Below are positions 1 through 8,465 of a stretch of DNA of 42,931 nucleotides, one piece after another. Under the pieces are notes generated by a model, which was not told where the DNA came from, made no database searches, and worked only from the letters and a program-made list of their open reading frames with translations. Made by a program: the position numbers and the translations under genes. Within the stretch, counting starts at the first letter, position 1, and the number at the start of each line of letters is the position of its first letter. Source of the stretch: Bacteroidales bacterium UBA6267 (GTDB lineage Bacteria > Bacteroidota > Bacteroidia > Bacteroidales > UBA1556); the NCBI GenBank assembly GCA_002440745.1, contig DJVB01000029.1:1-42931 (forward strand), read 5' to 3'.

Positions 1-2
1 TT

Positions 3-1520
3 ATGTTGAAAACAAAAACAATAATAACTATGATAACTCAACAAATTCAAAAAACATTAGCTCAAATACTTTTAGTTTTATGGATATTATTTTCGGGAAT
101 TATCGTTGCCCAAGCTCCATTTAAGCTGAAGTTTGATACAAATACAGGAGACGGAAGTCTGATTACTCACCAGATGAAAAATGGAGACTTTTTAGTATCT
201 GCATGGACAGGGGACTGGCCTCTTTTATTGAAAATATCCGAAGATGGAAATACGGTTGATACCATCCAAACCATTGGCTTCCCAAGATATTTTAAGTTTA
301 CAAATATTGTAGATTATAATCAAAAGGTGGTACTTTCAGGAGTGCAGATGGATTCTTATACTAAAAAGGATTCCTTGATCTTTATATATATGGATACGGT
401 AATTGATTTTCAGAATGCGTATAAATTAGCCATATTCGATTCAATATATGGTTGTTTTGAACATTTGAACGTGATTAATAATCGATTGATGTATAGCGGT
501 TATTATATTCTATTTAATAATATTGTGGAGTCAATGTTAGCTGAGTTAGATTCAAATTTTAACCTTATTCATTACAATGATAATTTAGTTATGGCTTTTA
601 ATGATGACTCAATTGGCTATTCTCAAACTACAGTTGTTCAACCTAGTAATATACAATATTGTTTCAGTGATAGTTCTTTTTATGTTGTAGCAGATATAAA
701 ACCATCTTCTTATGAAGCATATTTAATACGCTTGAACGATACTTTAGGAGTAGATAGCATATATGTTTTTCCACTTACTTTTTTTTCTCAACCCTTGCAA
801 TTACTTATTCAAGATAGTTTTTTCCTTGTTTCTAGCAGATCAGTGCCAGTTGGTATTCCATCTCGTATTTGCAGTTATATTGTTTTTGATCATTTACATA
901 ATAAAATAGTTGATTCATTAATTGGGACATCTGTTCTTCCTGCTTATCCATCCGCATTTACTAACTTAAGTTTGGTGGACTCACATTTTATTTTCTATGG
1001 CTATACAGAGAACTATTCAAACAATTATTATGGCCAATCTCAATCCTCTTTCACTTTGTGCAAGATGGACTTACTAGGCGATGTGTTATATAAAAAAGAA
1101 ATTTTTGATTCCATAAATTATGTATTGCTATATGGAATTCAAACCACTCGAGATGGAGGTTGTTTGCTAAATGGGGATTCTTATAACTACTCTGAACAAA
1201 ACTATGAAAAGGATATTTTTATCGTAAAGGTGGATTCTTCGGGGCAGGTAACTTGGGCTCATTCTATTATTTCAAAAACTACCAAAGTAAAAATCTTCCC
1301 CAACCCCGCATCTGAACAGCTTCATATTTCTATTACAGCCCCGGACGAAACCATAGAAATCGTTCAATTACTTGATTTACAAGGGAAAGTAGTTATGCAA
1401 AAGAAGTTAAACACAGCAGCGGCTCAATTGGACATCCAAAATCTGCCCGCCGGTGCATATCTGCTTCGCGGCTATACCAAATCAGGAAAAAGCTTTAGCG
1501 GCAAGGTTGTAAAGCAGTAG
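3..1520 (+). CDS. T9SS type A sorting domain-containing secreted protein
   Basis: This is a secreted or surface protein of unknown function. It starts with a hydrophobic signal segment (about residues 18-38, ending near IVAQA). The middle is rich in beta-type sequence. A stretch near residues 380-420 (TTRDGGCLLNGDSYN, then DIFIVKVDSSGQVTW) resembles the beta-propeller-like repeats common in Bacteroidota secreted proteins. The last ~75 residues are a type A T9SS C-terminal domain: KIFPNPASEQL, then LLDLQGKVV and LPAGAYLLRGYTKSGKS. The domain directs export by the type IX system and is normally cleaved. The gene begins 2 bases into the window, and a second in-frame ATG at 30 would still leave a full signal peptide, so the start is uncertain. 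It converges on serS, with a hairpin between them. Confidence 0.85.
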   Translation: MLKTKTIITMITQQIQKTLAQILLVLWILFSGIIVAQAPFKLKFDTNTGDGSLITHQMKNGDFLVSAWTGDWPLLLKISEDGNTVDTIQTIGFPRYFKFTNIVDYNQKVVLSGVQMDSYTKKDSLIFIYMDTVIDFQNAYKLAIFDSIYGCFEHLNVINNRLMYSGYYILFNNIVESMLAELDSNFNLIHYNDNLVMAFNDDSIGYSQTTVVQPSNIQYCFSDSSFYVVADIKPSSYEAYLIRLNDTLGVDSIYVFPLTFFSQPLQLLIQDSFFLVSSRSVPVGIPSRICSYIVFDHLHNKIVDSLIGTSVLPAYPSAFTNLSLVDSHFIFYGYTENYSNNYYGQSQSSFTLCKMDLLGDVLYKKEIFDSINYVLLYGIQTTRDGGCLLNGDSYNYSEQNYEKDIFIVKVDSSGQVTWAHSIISKTTKVKIFPNPASEQLHISITAPDETIEIVQLLDLQGKVVMQKKLNTAAAQLDIQNLPAGAYLLRGYTKSGKSFSGKVVKQ

Positions 1521-1593
1521 TAGTGAAGTAGTCATGCTTTGGAGAACTTTTCAAAGAAAGGTGATTCAGAGTGAAGAAACACCAAACATCTCA

Positions 1594-1619
1594 TCCTCCG
1601 TAGCTTCAGCGAAGGAGGA
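1594..1619. repeat. GC-rich stem-loop between convergent genes
   Basis: The outer arms TCCTCC (1594-1599) and GGAGGA (1614-1619) pair perfectly. They enclose a small inner hairpin (AGC, TTC, AGC). It lies between the stop of the T9SS gene and the end of serS and is much more GC-rich than its surroundings. It could act as a bidirectional terminator or be one copy of a dispersed palindromic element. There is no clear T-tract on either side, so a simple intrinsic terminator is not proven. Confidence 0.5.
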
Positions 1620-1659
1620 ACAAACCCCAAACAACGAACAAAAAACACTAAATAACTTC

Positions 1660-2931
1660 CTAATCAATAAACTCAAATCCGGTGTAAGGAATCAAGGCTT
1701 TAGGGATGCGAATTCGATCATTTTCCTGATTATTTTCGAGAAGAGCGGCTACGATACGTGGTAAGGCGAGGGCGCTGCCGTTTAATGTATGTGCCATAAC
1801 CATTTTCCCTTCCTCATTTTTAAATCTAAGCTTCATGCGAGTTGATTGATAGCTTTCAAAATTGGAAACCGAACTAACTTCGAGCCAACGTTTTTGGGCA
1901 GCAGAATAAACTTCCATATCATAGGTAAGGGCCGAGGTGAAGCTCATGTCGCCGCCGCAAAGACGCAAAACACGGTAGGGTAATTCCAAGTCACGAAGCA
2001 GCGACTGAACATAGTTGCTCATTTCTTCCAACATTGAATAGGAATGGTCAGGATGGTCGATGACCACGATTTCCACTTTGTCAAACTGGTGAAGACGGTT
2101 GAGGCCACGTACATCTTTGCCATAGCTTCCGGCTTCGCGTCTGAAACAGGCAGAGTAAGCGGTGTTTTTTATCGGGAAATCGGTGGCGTTCACAATAGTA
2201 TTGCGATAGATATTCGTAACCGGCACTTCGGCTGTGGGAATCAGATAGAGTCCATCTTCATTAACAAAATACATTTGTCCATCTTTATCAGGAAGTTGGC
2301 CTGTTCCATAACCACTTGCCTCGTTGACCATCAAAGGAGGTTGAACCTCTCTAAATCCGGCATCTGCAGCACGGTCAAGGAAAAAATTGATTAGGGCACG
2401 TTGCAAGCGGGCTCCTTTACCCTTATAAACCGGAAATCCGGCTCCTGTGATTTTATTTCCCAATTCAAAGTCGATAATGTCGTATTTGGCAGCAAGTTCC
2501 CAATGAGGAATGGCTGTTTCGTCCATCACTGCCGGTTCGCCCCAACGGTTCACAATTTCATTATCCTCAGCCGATTTTCCGGCAGGCACCGATTGATGAG
2601 GTACATTTGGAATGGTTACTAACAAGCGGTCGAGTTGGGCAATGGTGTTGGCTAAAATTTCGCTAAGCTCTTTGTTGCGCTCTTTCAATTCGGAGGTGCG
2701 TTCTTTGGCTTTCTGTGCCTCATCCGCTTTTCCGGCTTTAAAAAGTTGACCAATTTCTCTACTCAAGTTATTACTTTCTGCTAAAATTTCATCCGATTCC
2801 TTCTGGGTTTGCTTACGCAAATCGTCCAAAGAAATGATTTCGTTGAAGAGTTCCTGAGCTTTAAAATTCTTGACTGCCAAACGATTAATATAATCTTGAT
2901 AGTTTTCTCTGATTTGATTGACTGATAACAT
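1660..2931 (-). CDS. serS: Seryl-tRNA synthetase
   Basis: Cytosolic class II aminoacyl-tRNA synthetase that charges tRNA-Ser with serine. The 423-aa length is typical. Residues ~30-100 form the charged, heptad-like antiparallel coiled-coil arm that holds the tRNA. The catalytic core shows PPLMVNEASGYGTGQLP, the motif 2 region with FRREAGSYGKDVRGLNRLHQF, and motif 3 with NGSALALPRIVAALLENNQ. The ATG at 2931 places MLSVNQIRENY at the N terminus, a usual SerRS beginning. It is divergent from the DUF819 gene (152-bp gap) and convergent with the upstream T9SS gene. Confidence 0.97.
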   Translation of the reverse strand: MLSVNQIRENYQDYINRLAVKNFKAQELFNEIISLDDLRKQTQKESDEILAESNNLSREIGQLFKAGKADEAQKAKERTSELKERNKELSEILANTIAQLDRLLVTIPNVPHQSVPAGKSAEDNEIVNRWGEPAVMDETAIPHWELAAKYDIIDFELGNKITGAGFPVYKGKGARLQRALINFFLDRAADAGFREVQPPLMVNEASGYGTGQLPDKDGQMYFVNEDGLYLIPTAEVPVTNIYRNTIVNATDFPIKNTAYSACFRREAGSYGKDVRGLNRLHQFDKVEIVVIDHPDHSYSMLEEMSNYVQSLLRDLELPYRVLRLCGGDMSFTSALTYDMEVYSAAQKRWLEVSSVSNFESYQSTRMKLRFKNEEGKMVMAHTLNGSALALPRIVAALLENNQENDRIRIPKALIPYTGFEFID

Positions 2932-3083
2932 AATTGGGGTTTTAAAATCCGGTGCAAAAGAACAAAAAAAGTTTTGTTTTATTCAGAGGGATTTCACAAA
3001 GAGGATGATTTTTAAGGTTTCCGATTTTTGATTAACGATTCTATCACAGGAAAGGAAATTTCACCTATATTTGACCTTTGAAT

Positions 3084-4235
3084 ATGGTATCAATTTTATT
3101 AATTCTTTTTTACTTTATTGCACCGGCACTAATCATCCATTTTGCCGGAAAATATTTGCTTTTGCGCAAAGCAGGAACTGTGCTAATTGCTTATGTCATT
3201 GGACTTATTGTAGGAAATATCGGCATAATTCCGGACTCAGCTTATCAGCTTCAAGATAGTTTGCTAAGTGTAACCATGCCCCTTGCCTTACCACTTCTTT
3301 TGATGACTTTGCAACTTGGCAATTGGCAAAATTTGGCACGAAAAACATTTTTTGCTCTAATCACCGGAGTTAGCGCAGTGATTTTGGTGGTAGTAATTTC
3401 ACATATCATTTTTGCTTCTTTCAATCCGCTACAATGGAAAATTTCAGGAATGTTGATTGGTGTTTACACCGGAGGCACTCCAAACTTAGCTTCCATTAAA
3501 ACTGCCCTTGGTGTCGATTCAAACACTTATATCTTGCTTCATTCCAGCGATTTAGTCGTATCAGCTGTGTATCTCCTTTTTCTTATGACCATTGGCAAAA
3601 GAGTTTTTCATCGTTTTTTGCCTTTTGGCTATCGCTATGCCGGTAGTTTTAATACCGAAGAATCGGTTTTTTCAAATTTTGAAGATTATACCGATTTTTT
3701 CAAAAAGCATAATTTTGTGCCTACCTTACTTGCTCTCGGGGTTTCCATAATTATTTTGCTTATTGCCGCTGGAGTTTCGATGATTTCACCGGAGAACTTA
3801 CAATTGGTAGCCGCCATTTTGATTATCACCACATTTGGCATTGCCGCCAGCTTTGTGCCTGAATTGCGGCGCGGTCCGAAAAACTTTGAAGCAGGCATGT
3901 ATTTCATTGTGGTTTTTAGCCTTGTTGTAGCTTCCATGGCCGACTTCTCCAAATTCTCCGCTGAGGCATTACCGCTATTTCTCAACGTTAGTTTCGTCAT
4001 TGTTTTTGCACTTTTACTCCATGTGATTTTAGCTCGCATTTTTAAGATCGACTCTGATACTGTGATTATTACCTCTACTGCTCTTATCTGTTCACCTCCA
4101 TTTGTGCCCCTCATTGCAGGTTCATTGAACAACCGCCAAATTATCGTTTCCGGTCTCACCGTAGGTTTGGTGGGTTATGCTATTGGCAATTACCTCGGCA
4201 TTATGATAGCGTATATGTTGCGGTTTTGGTTCTGA
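3084..4235 (+). CDS. DUF819 family integral membrane protein
   Basis: A polytopic inner-membrane protein of about 383 aa with ten or more hydrophobic segments. Its features match the DUF819 (YjcL-like) family: MPLALPLLLMTLQLGNWQNL near residue 70, GVYTGGTPNLASIKTALG near 130 and HSSDLVVSAVYLLFL near 155. The glycine-rich TGGTPN segment is the family hallmark. Its substrate is unknown; a transporter role is only inferred from topology. I chose ATG 3084, although an in-frame TTG at 3078 would add two residues. A TATATTTG sequence at 3066-3073, resembling a Bacteroidota -7 element, ends only 10 bases before the ATG, so any leader would be very short. It is monocistronic. Confidence 0.85.
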   Translation: MVSILLILFYFIAPALIIHFAGKYLLLRKAGTVLIAYVIGLIVGNIGIIPDSAYQLQDSLLSVTMPLALPLLLMTLQLGNWQNLARKTFFALITGVSAVILVVVISHIIFASFNPLQWKISGMLIGVYTGGTPNLASIKTALGVDSNTYILLHSSDLVVSAVYLLFLMTIGKRVFHRFLPFGYRYAGSFNTEESVFSNFEDYTDFFKKHNFVPTLLALGVSIIILLIAAGVSMISPENLQLVAAILIITTFGIAASFVPELRRGPKNFEAGMYFIVVFSLVVASMADFSKFSAEALPLFLNVSFVIVFALLLHVILARIFKIDSDTVIITSTALICSPPFVPLIAGSLNNRQIIVSGLTVGLVGYAIGNYLGIMIAYMLRFWF

Positions 4236-4297
4236 GTTGTGGGTTATTCAAATAACATATATTTGCAAACCATTTAAATTATTCTCCAACATTTGCG

Positions 4298-4305
4298 TAT
4301 TTTTG
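4298..4305 (+). promoter_or_regulatory. Possible -7 promoter element for purKE
   Basis: TATTTTTG followed by CAGC matches the Bacteroidota -7 consensus TAnnTTTG about 100 bases upstream of purK. No convincing -33 TTTG/TTG box lies 19-21 bases before it, so this is half of a promoter at most. Confidence 0.25.
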
Positions 4306-4404
4306 CAGCTTGTCAGTCTTGTTTCGTAATGTTTTGAAATACATCTTATTACATTCTAAAAGTATGACCTGACTTGTATTTATTCAACTGTTTATTTTGA
4401 TAGT

Positions 4405-5574
4405 ATGGAAACCCTTGTTACTTCGAGTTTAAAATTAGGAATTATTGCAGGTGGTCAACTTGGAAAGATGTTGATTCAAGAAGCAACTAAATGGGACATA
4501 ATCACTTATGTTTTAGATAACGACGAACAATGTCCGGCGGGTAGTATAGCTACACATTTTATTAAGGGTAGCAACTTGGATTTTGAAGCCGTTTATCAGT
4601 TTGGTAAAATGGTTGATGTTTTAACTTTTGAAATTGAAAATATTAATATTGAAGCACTTAAAAGACTTAAATCTGAAGGAAAGCGAGTAATTCCTGACCC
4701 TGAAATTTTGGAATTAATTCAGGACAAAGGTCATCAGAAAGAATTTTACAGAAGAAATGGACTTCCAACTGCTAAGTTTCAAATTTATGAGTCAAAACAA
4801 GCAATAGAGGAAGCAATCCAAAAAGGAAATATTTCCTATCCTTTTGTTCAAAAGCTTAGAAAAGGCGGTTATGATGGTCGCGGGGTTGCAGTGATTTCAA
4901 ATTCTTCGGATTTACACAAATTGCTTGATTGGGCATCAGTTATTGAAGAAAAGGTAAACATCTTTAAGGAAATTTCTGTGATTGCCGCCCGAAATCGCAA
5001 GGGTGAAATCCGAACTTATCCTGTTGTAGAGATGCTTTTTGATTCAAAGGCAAATCTTGTGGATAAGCTAATTTGTCCTTCATCCATAACTGTTGAACAA
5101 TCGGAAAAAGCATTATATATTGCCGGCGAAATAATTGAGCTTCTGAATATGGAAGGGCTGCTTGCGGTTGAGTTTTTCATTGATATTCAAGGAGATATTA
5201 TAATTAATGAGGTAGCTCCTCGACCACATAACAGCGGACATCATACCATCGAAAGCATTATAACATCTCAATTCGAACAACATCTACGAGCTGTTTTAAA
5301 CTTGCCGTTAGGAAGTACAAAAATCAAACTTCCATCGGTTATGGTGAATATTTTAGGAGAAGAAGGTTATGAAGGACCGGTAGTTTACCAAGGTCTTACG
5401 GAAAGCATGGCAATAGAAGGGGTAAAGATTCATTTGTATGGAAAAAAGATTACTAAACCTTATCGAAAAATGGGGCATGTAACAGTTTTATCAAACACAT
5501 TAGAATGTGCATTAAAAAAGGCTGAGAAGGTTCAACAACTCATAAAAGTTATATCATGGAAAGAAACACAGTAA
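4405..5574 (+). CDS. purK: 5-(carboxyamino)imidazole ribonucleotide synthase
   Basis: ATP-grasp enzyme of purine biosynthesis. It carboxylates aminoimidazole ribonucleotide (AIR) to N5-CAIR using ATP and bicarbonate. The nucleotide-binding N terminus reads LGIIAGGQLGKMLIQEA (residues ~11-27). The ATP-grasp core has FVQKLRKGGYDGRGV near residue 150. The diagnostic NEVAPRPHNSGHHTIES follows near 270. The 389-aa length is normal. It overlaps purE by 19 bases in another frame, so the two are translationally coupled and make consecutive steps of the pathway. Confidence 0.96.
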   Translation: METLVTSSLKLGIIAGGQLGKMLIQEATKWDIITYVLDNDEQCPAGSIATHFIKGSNLDFEAVYQFGKMVDVLTFEIENINIEALKRLKSEGKRVIPDPEILELIQDKGHQKEFYRRNGLPTAKFQIYESKQAIEEAIQKGNISYPFVQKLRKGGYDGRGVAVISNSSDLHKLLDWASVIEEKVNIFKEISVIAARNRKGEIRTYPVVEMLFDSKANLVDKLICPSSITVEQSEKALYIAGEIIELLNMEGLLAVEFFIDIQGDIIINEVAPRPHNSGHHTIESIITSQFEQHLRAVLNLPLGSTKIKLPSVMVNILGEEGYEGPVVYQGLTESMAIEGVKIHLYGKKITKPYRKMGHVTVLSNTLECALKKAEKVQQLIKVISWKETQ

Positions 5575-6047
5575 GTATTGTCATGGGGTCGGATTCTGAT
5601 CTGTCAGTTATGAAGCAGGCGGCTGAAATGCTTGAATATTTTGAAATTTCTTACGAAATCGACATCGTTTCAGCGCACCGAACACCCGAAAAACTCTATG
5701 AGTTTGCTTCACAAGCGCATCAACGCGGAGTAGTTGCCATAATTGCAGGAGCGGGTGGTGCTGCTCATTTGCCTGGCATGATTGCCGCCATTTCGCCACT
5801 TCCTGTGATTGGAGTTCCAATAAAATCAAGCAATTCCATTGATGGTTGGGATTCGGTGTTGTCTATTTTGCAAATGCCGGGCGGAGTTCCTGTGGCAACT
5901 GTGGCCTTGAATGGAGCAAAAAACGCCGGAATTTTAGCAGCACAGATAGTTTCTGTAACGGATAAAAACATCAGAACCAAAATATTAGATTATAAACAAG
6001 AAATGAAAAAACAAGTGATGGAAAAATCCGACAAGTTAAAATCGTAG
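5556..6047 (+). CDS. purE: N5-carboxyaminoimidazole ribonucleotide mutase
   Basis: Class I PurE, which converts N5-CAIR (the PurK product) to CAIR. The 163-aa protein shows the family signatures: VMGSDSDLSVMKQAAEML at the N terminus, IVSAHRTPEKL with the catalytic His near residue 42, AGAGGAAHLPGMIAA, and GVPIKSSNSIDGWDSVLSILQMP. The presence of PurK next door fits the class I (N5-CAIR) route rather than the direct AIR-carboxylating class II. The start overlaps the end of purK. Confidence 0.97.
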   Translation: MERNTVSIVMGSDSDLSVMKQAAEMLEYFEISYEIDIVSAHRTPEKLYEFASQAHQRGVVAIIAGAGGAAHLPGMIAAISPLPVIGVPIKSSNSIDGWDSVLSILQMPGGVPVATVALNGAKNAGILAAQIVSVTDKNIRTKILDYKQEMKKQVMEKSDKLKS

Positions 6048-6106
6048 AGTATCGATTTTACTTTTTGGATTTAATTTACTTTTAGTTAATCGATAAATTT
6101 TGCAAA

Positions 6107-7066
6107 ATGCCTGAAATCAATTTGGAAGATATTCAGAAGGCAGCTCAACTTATTCGGGCTGGAAAATTAGTGGCTTTCCCAACGGAAACGGTTTATGGTT
6201 TGGGAGCTAATGCCTTAGACCCTAAAGCTGTAGCCGAAGTTTTCAAAGCTAAGGAGCGTCCCTCCTTCGACCCGTTAATTGTTCACATCCATAACTTGAA
6301 TCAATTGGAAATGTTGACCGAAAAGGTCGATTCGCGAGTTTTTAGACTTGCCGAGAAATTTTGGCCGGGCCCTTTAACGATGGTTTTGCCCAAAAGCAAG
6401 GCTGTGCCGGATATTGTGACCTCAGGATTACCAACCGTTGGAATCAGGATGCCAAACAACAATATTGCCTTAGAATTGATTCGTCAGGCAGGTTGTCCTA
6501 TTGCTGCCCCGAGCGCTAATAAATTTGGCAGAATTAGCCCAACCAAAGCTCAGCATGTGGAAAAGCAGCTTCAAAATGTTGACTTTATCTTGGACGGAGG
6601 CCAAACAGTCGTTGGAATTGAATCGACTGTTATAGCCTTACATCCCGATGGATTTGTGATTTTGCGTCAGGGAATAATCACGAAAGAAGATTTAGAAACC
6701 GTATTGCCGCAATCGACTCAAAGCATCGAGAATGACGAACTGATTTCCTCCCCCGGGCATATTAAATCGCATTATAGCCCAACAAAACCAATCTATATTC
6801 TAAACCGGAATATCAAGTTAACGGATACAAAAAATGCAGCATTTCTTTCCTTTGGAAGTCTGCCTGATTTTGAGGTGAAAACGATAGAATATCTTTCAGC
6901 ATCAGGCAATTTGGTTGAAGCTGCCGTTAATCTATTTGAAAAATTGCATTCCCTTGAGGAATCCGATTGCGAGTTTATAATCGCTGAACCTGTTCCTGAA
7001 GAAGGTATTGGAATAGCCATTATGGATCGTTTAAGAAAAGCTGCTTTTAAATATTTAAACTCTTAG
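6107..7066 (+). CDS. tsaC: L-threonylcarbamoyladenylate synthase (Sua5 type)
   Basis: Makes threonylcarbamoyl-AMP from threonine, bicarbonate and ATP, the first step of t6A37 modification of ANN-decoding tRNAs. The YrdC domain occupies residues ~8-200: LVAFPTETVYGLGANA, KAKERPSFDPLIVHI, SGLPTVGIRMPNN, APSANKFGRISPT, and VVGIESTVIAL. The linker SSPGHIKSHYSPTKP and ~100 C-terminal residues form the extra Sua5 domain, so this is the long Sua5 form rather than the short TsaC. The gene starts 59 bases after purE and is 4 bases from the next gene. The product's downstream modifier mtaB is also in this window. Confidence 0.93.
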   Translation: MPEINLEDIQKAAQLIRAGKLVAFPTETVYGLGANALDPKAVAEVFKAKERPSFDPLIVHIHNLNQLEMLTEKVDSRVFRLAEKFWPGPLTMVLPKSKAVPDIVTSGLPTVGIRMPNNNIALELIRQAGCPIAAPSANKFGRISPTKAQHVEKQLQNVDFILDGGQTVVGIESTVIALHPDGFVILRQGIITKEDLETVLPQSTQSIENDELISSPGHIKSHYSPTKPIYILNRNIKLTDTKNAAFLSFGSLPDFEVKTIEYLSASGNLVEAAVNLFEKLHSLEESDCEFIIAEPVPEEGIGIAIMDRLRKAAFKYLNS

Positions 7067-7070
7067 AGTC

Positions 7071-7637
7071 ATGGAAATCTTCTCAAATTTCGATTATTAC
7101 ACCTATTTGATTCTCCCGCTTCTGATATTTGTTGCCCGAGTCATCGACCAATCTTTAGGTATTGTCCGAATAATTTTAGCTACAAAAGGACTCACCTTAC
7201 CGGCATTTATCTTTGGCTTTTTCGAATCCTTTATCTGGCTTCTTGCCATTGGTCAAATCATGTCTCAAATTGATAATTTGTTGTATTATTTCGTATTTGC
7301 TGCCGGTTTTGCAACAGGCAACGTTTTTGGAATTTATATTGAGAAAAAACTATCTATTGGATATGTGGTGATTCGGGTGATATTTCAGAAAGATTCGCAA
7401 CAATCTATAAAAAAATTAGAGGAGCTCGGTTTCCGTTTGACCCAAGTGGACGCAATGGGAATGGAACATCCTGTAAAAATGATTTTCTCAACTCTTAAGC
7501 GAAATCAAACTTCCCTTTTTATCCAAACCTTAAACCTGAATAATCCTACAGCTTTTTACACGGTTGAGGATGTCAAACAGGTAAAAGAAGGATATCTTTT
7601 TTCGAAAAAACGTGGCATGAATCCTTTTAATCGTTAA
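7071..7637 (+). CDS. UPF0316 / DUF2179 membrane protein
   Basis: A 188-aa protein with three N-terminal membrane segments (residues ~10-90: YLILPLLIFVARVIDQSLG, FIFGFFESFIWLLAIGQIM, YYFVFAAGFATGNVFGI). A soluble C-terminal domain follows, matching the DUF2179 (UPF0316) family in IRVIFQKDSQQSIKKLEELG and in FYTVEDVKQVKEG near the end. Function is unknown; DUF2179 domains also occur at the end of YitT-type membrane proteins. The start lies 4 bases after the tsaC stop, so the two are almost surely co-transcribed, which says little about function. Confidence 0.85.
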   Translation: MEIFSNFDYYTYLILPLLIFVARVIDQSLGIVRIILATKGLTLPAFIFGFFESFIWLLAIGQIMSQIDNLLYYFVFAAGFATGNVFGIYIEKKLSIGYVVIRVIFQKDSQQSIKKLEELGFRLTQVDAMGMEHPVKMIFSTLKRNQTSLFIQTLNLNNPTAFYTVEDVKQVKEGYLFSKKRGMNPFNR

Positions 7638-7701
7638 GTGGAAAAAAGACTGCTTTCAAGTAATACACACATTCTTTGAAGCTGTTTCCCTAATTAAAAT
7701 C

Positions 7702-8289
7702 TTACTCGAACAACCCATCAACGCTATACTTCAGCAACCTTTCAAATTCACTATAATCCGATGGAAAATTTCTGTTCAAATAAAGCAAAAGAATCCCAAT
7801 TACTTGATATTGTAAAGCATTTTTCTTTTGCTCAAAAACTTCGTAATTGTTGGGATTTGTTTCCTTGATAAAATTCCATTCGTCTTCTATAACTAAGTTT
7901 AGTGAATTTGTAATAAGCTCAATCGTGCTCTGTCGGTGACCTAATTCGCCTGATTTAGCAAGATAATATACCTCGAAAATACCCGGATATTCTACAAAAT
8001 AGCCTGCCCATGCAAAAATCTTAGCCTTAAGCTTTTCTTTGCCTACCTCAATATGAGCCGTTTTCTGCTTTACCGCTTCTTCGCACTCCTTTTGAAAATC
8101 GATAACACACAGAAAGACGAGGTCATTAACATCTCGAAAATAATTGTAAATGGTTGCAAATGAATAACCTGCCTTGTCAGCTATCGACCTAACACTTAAG
8201 CTTTTAAGCCCTTCTCCTTTGATTAGCTCCTTTGTTGCTTCAATGAAATAGCCCTTCATTCGAGCTTCTTGTATTTCTTTGTTTTTCAT
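7702..8289 (-). CDS. TetR/AcrR family transcriptional regulator
   Basis: One-component DNA-binding repressor of 195 aa. The N-terminal helix-turn-helix reads ATKELIKGEGLKSLSVRSIADKAG, then YSFATIYNYFRDVNDLVFL (residues ~14-57), the standard TetR layout. The rest is the helical ligand/dimerisation domain with no recognisable specificity. I start it at ATG 8289 (MKNKEIQEARMKGYF). A longer frame from 8331 would add a hydrophobic stretch unlike any TetR and would begin inside a near-perfect palindrome that looks like the operator. No obvious target gene is adjacent: the upstream T9SS gene runs the same way. Confidence 0.88.
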   Translation of the reverse strand: MKNKEIQEARMKGYFIEATKELIKGEGLKSLSVRSIADKAGYSFATIYNYFRDVNDLVFLCVIDFQKECEEAVKQKTAHIEVGKEKLKAKIFAWAGYFVEYPGIFEVYYLAKSGELGHRQSTIELITNSLNLVIEDEWNFIKETNPNNYEVFEQKKNALQYQVIGILLLYLNRNFPSDYSEFERLLKYSVDGLFE

Positions 8290-8320
8290 AAACAGTATAA
8301 ATATAATTAACGCTGCAAAG

Positions 8321-8341
8321 ATAATTAACATTGTTAATCAT
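8321..8341. promoter_or_regulatory. Palindromic operator candidate upstream of tetR gene
   Basis: ATAATTAAC (8321-8329) and GTTAATCAT (8333-8341) are inverted repeats matching at 8 of 9 positions around a 3-base centre. A further copy of the half-site ATAATTAAC lies at 8303-8311. Position and size fit an autoregulatory TetR-family operator 32-52 bases upstream of the chosen start. Binding is inferred. Confidence 0.5.
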
Positions 8342-8465
8342 ACAAGGAATTTTTTCAAATGACAGAAAATTATTTATTTACATCGTACCTATTTCTCAGA
8401 GCTTTTGAAAAAGGCAATGCTGCAAGCAGATGGTTTAAAACTATATAGTTTAACAACCACATTCT

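Noticed and set aside
1534..1764. 76-codon open frame after the T9SS gene
   Set aside because: Half of it is antisense to serS, it contains the stem-loop repeat, and the protein resembles nothing.
3686..4159. 157-codon open frame antisense to the DUF819 gene
   Set aside because: Low-complexity, no family features, and it lies fully within a well-supported membrane protein gene on the other strand.
7638..7701. Imperfect hairpin between the UPF0316 and tetR genes
   Set aside because: Only 7 of 9 arm positions pair over a long loop; it may aid termination, but I cannot support it.
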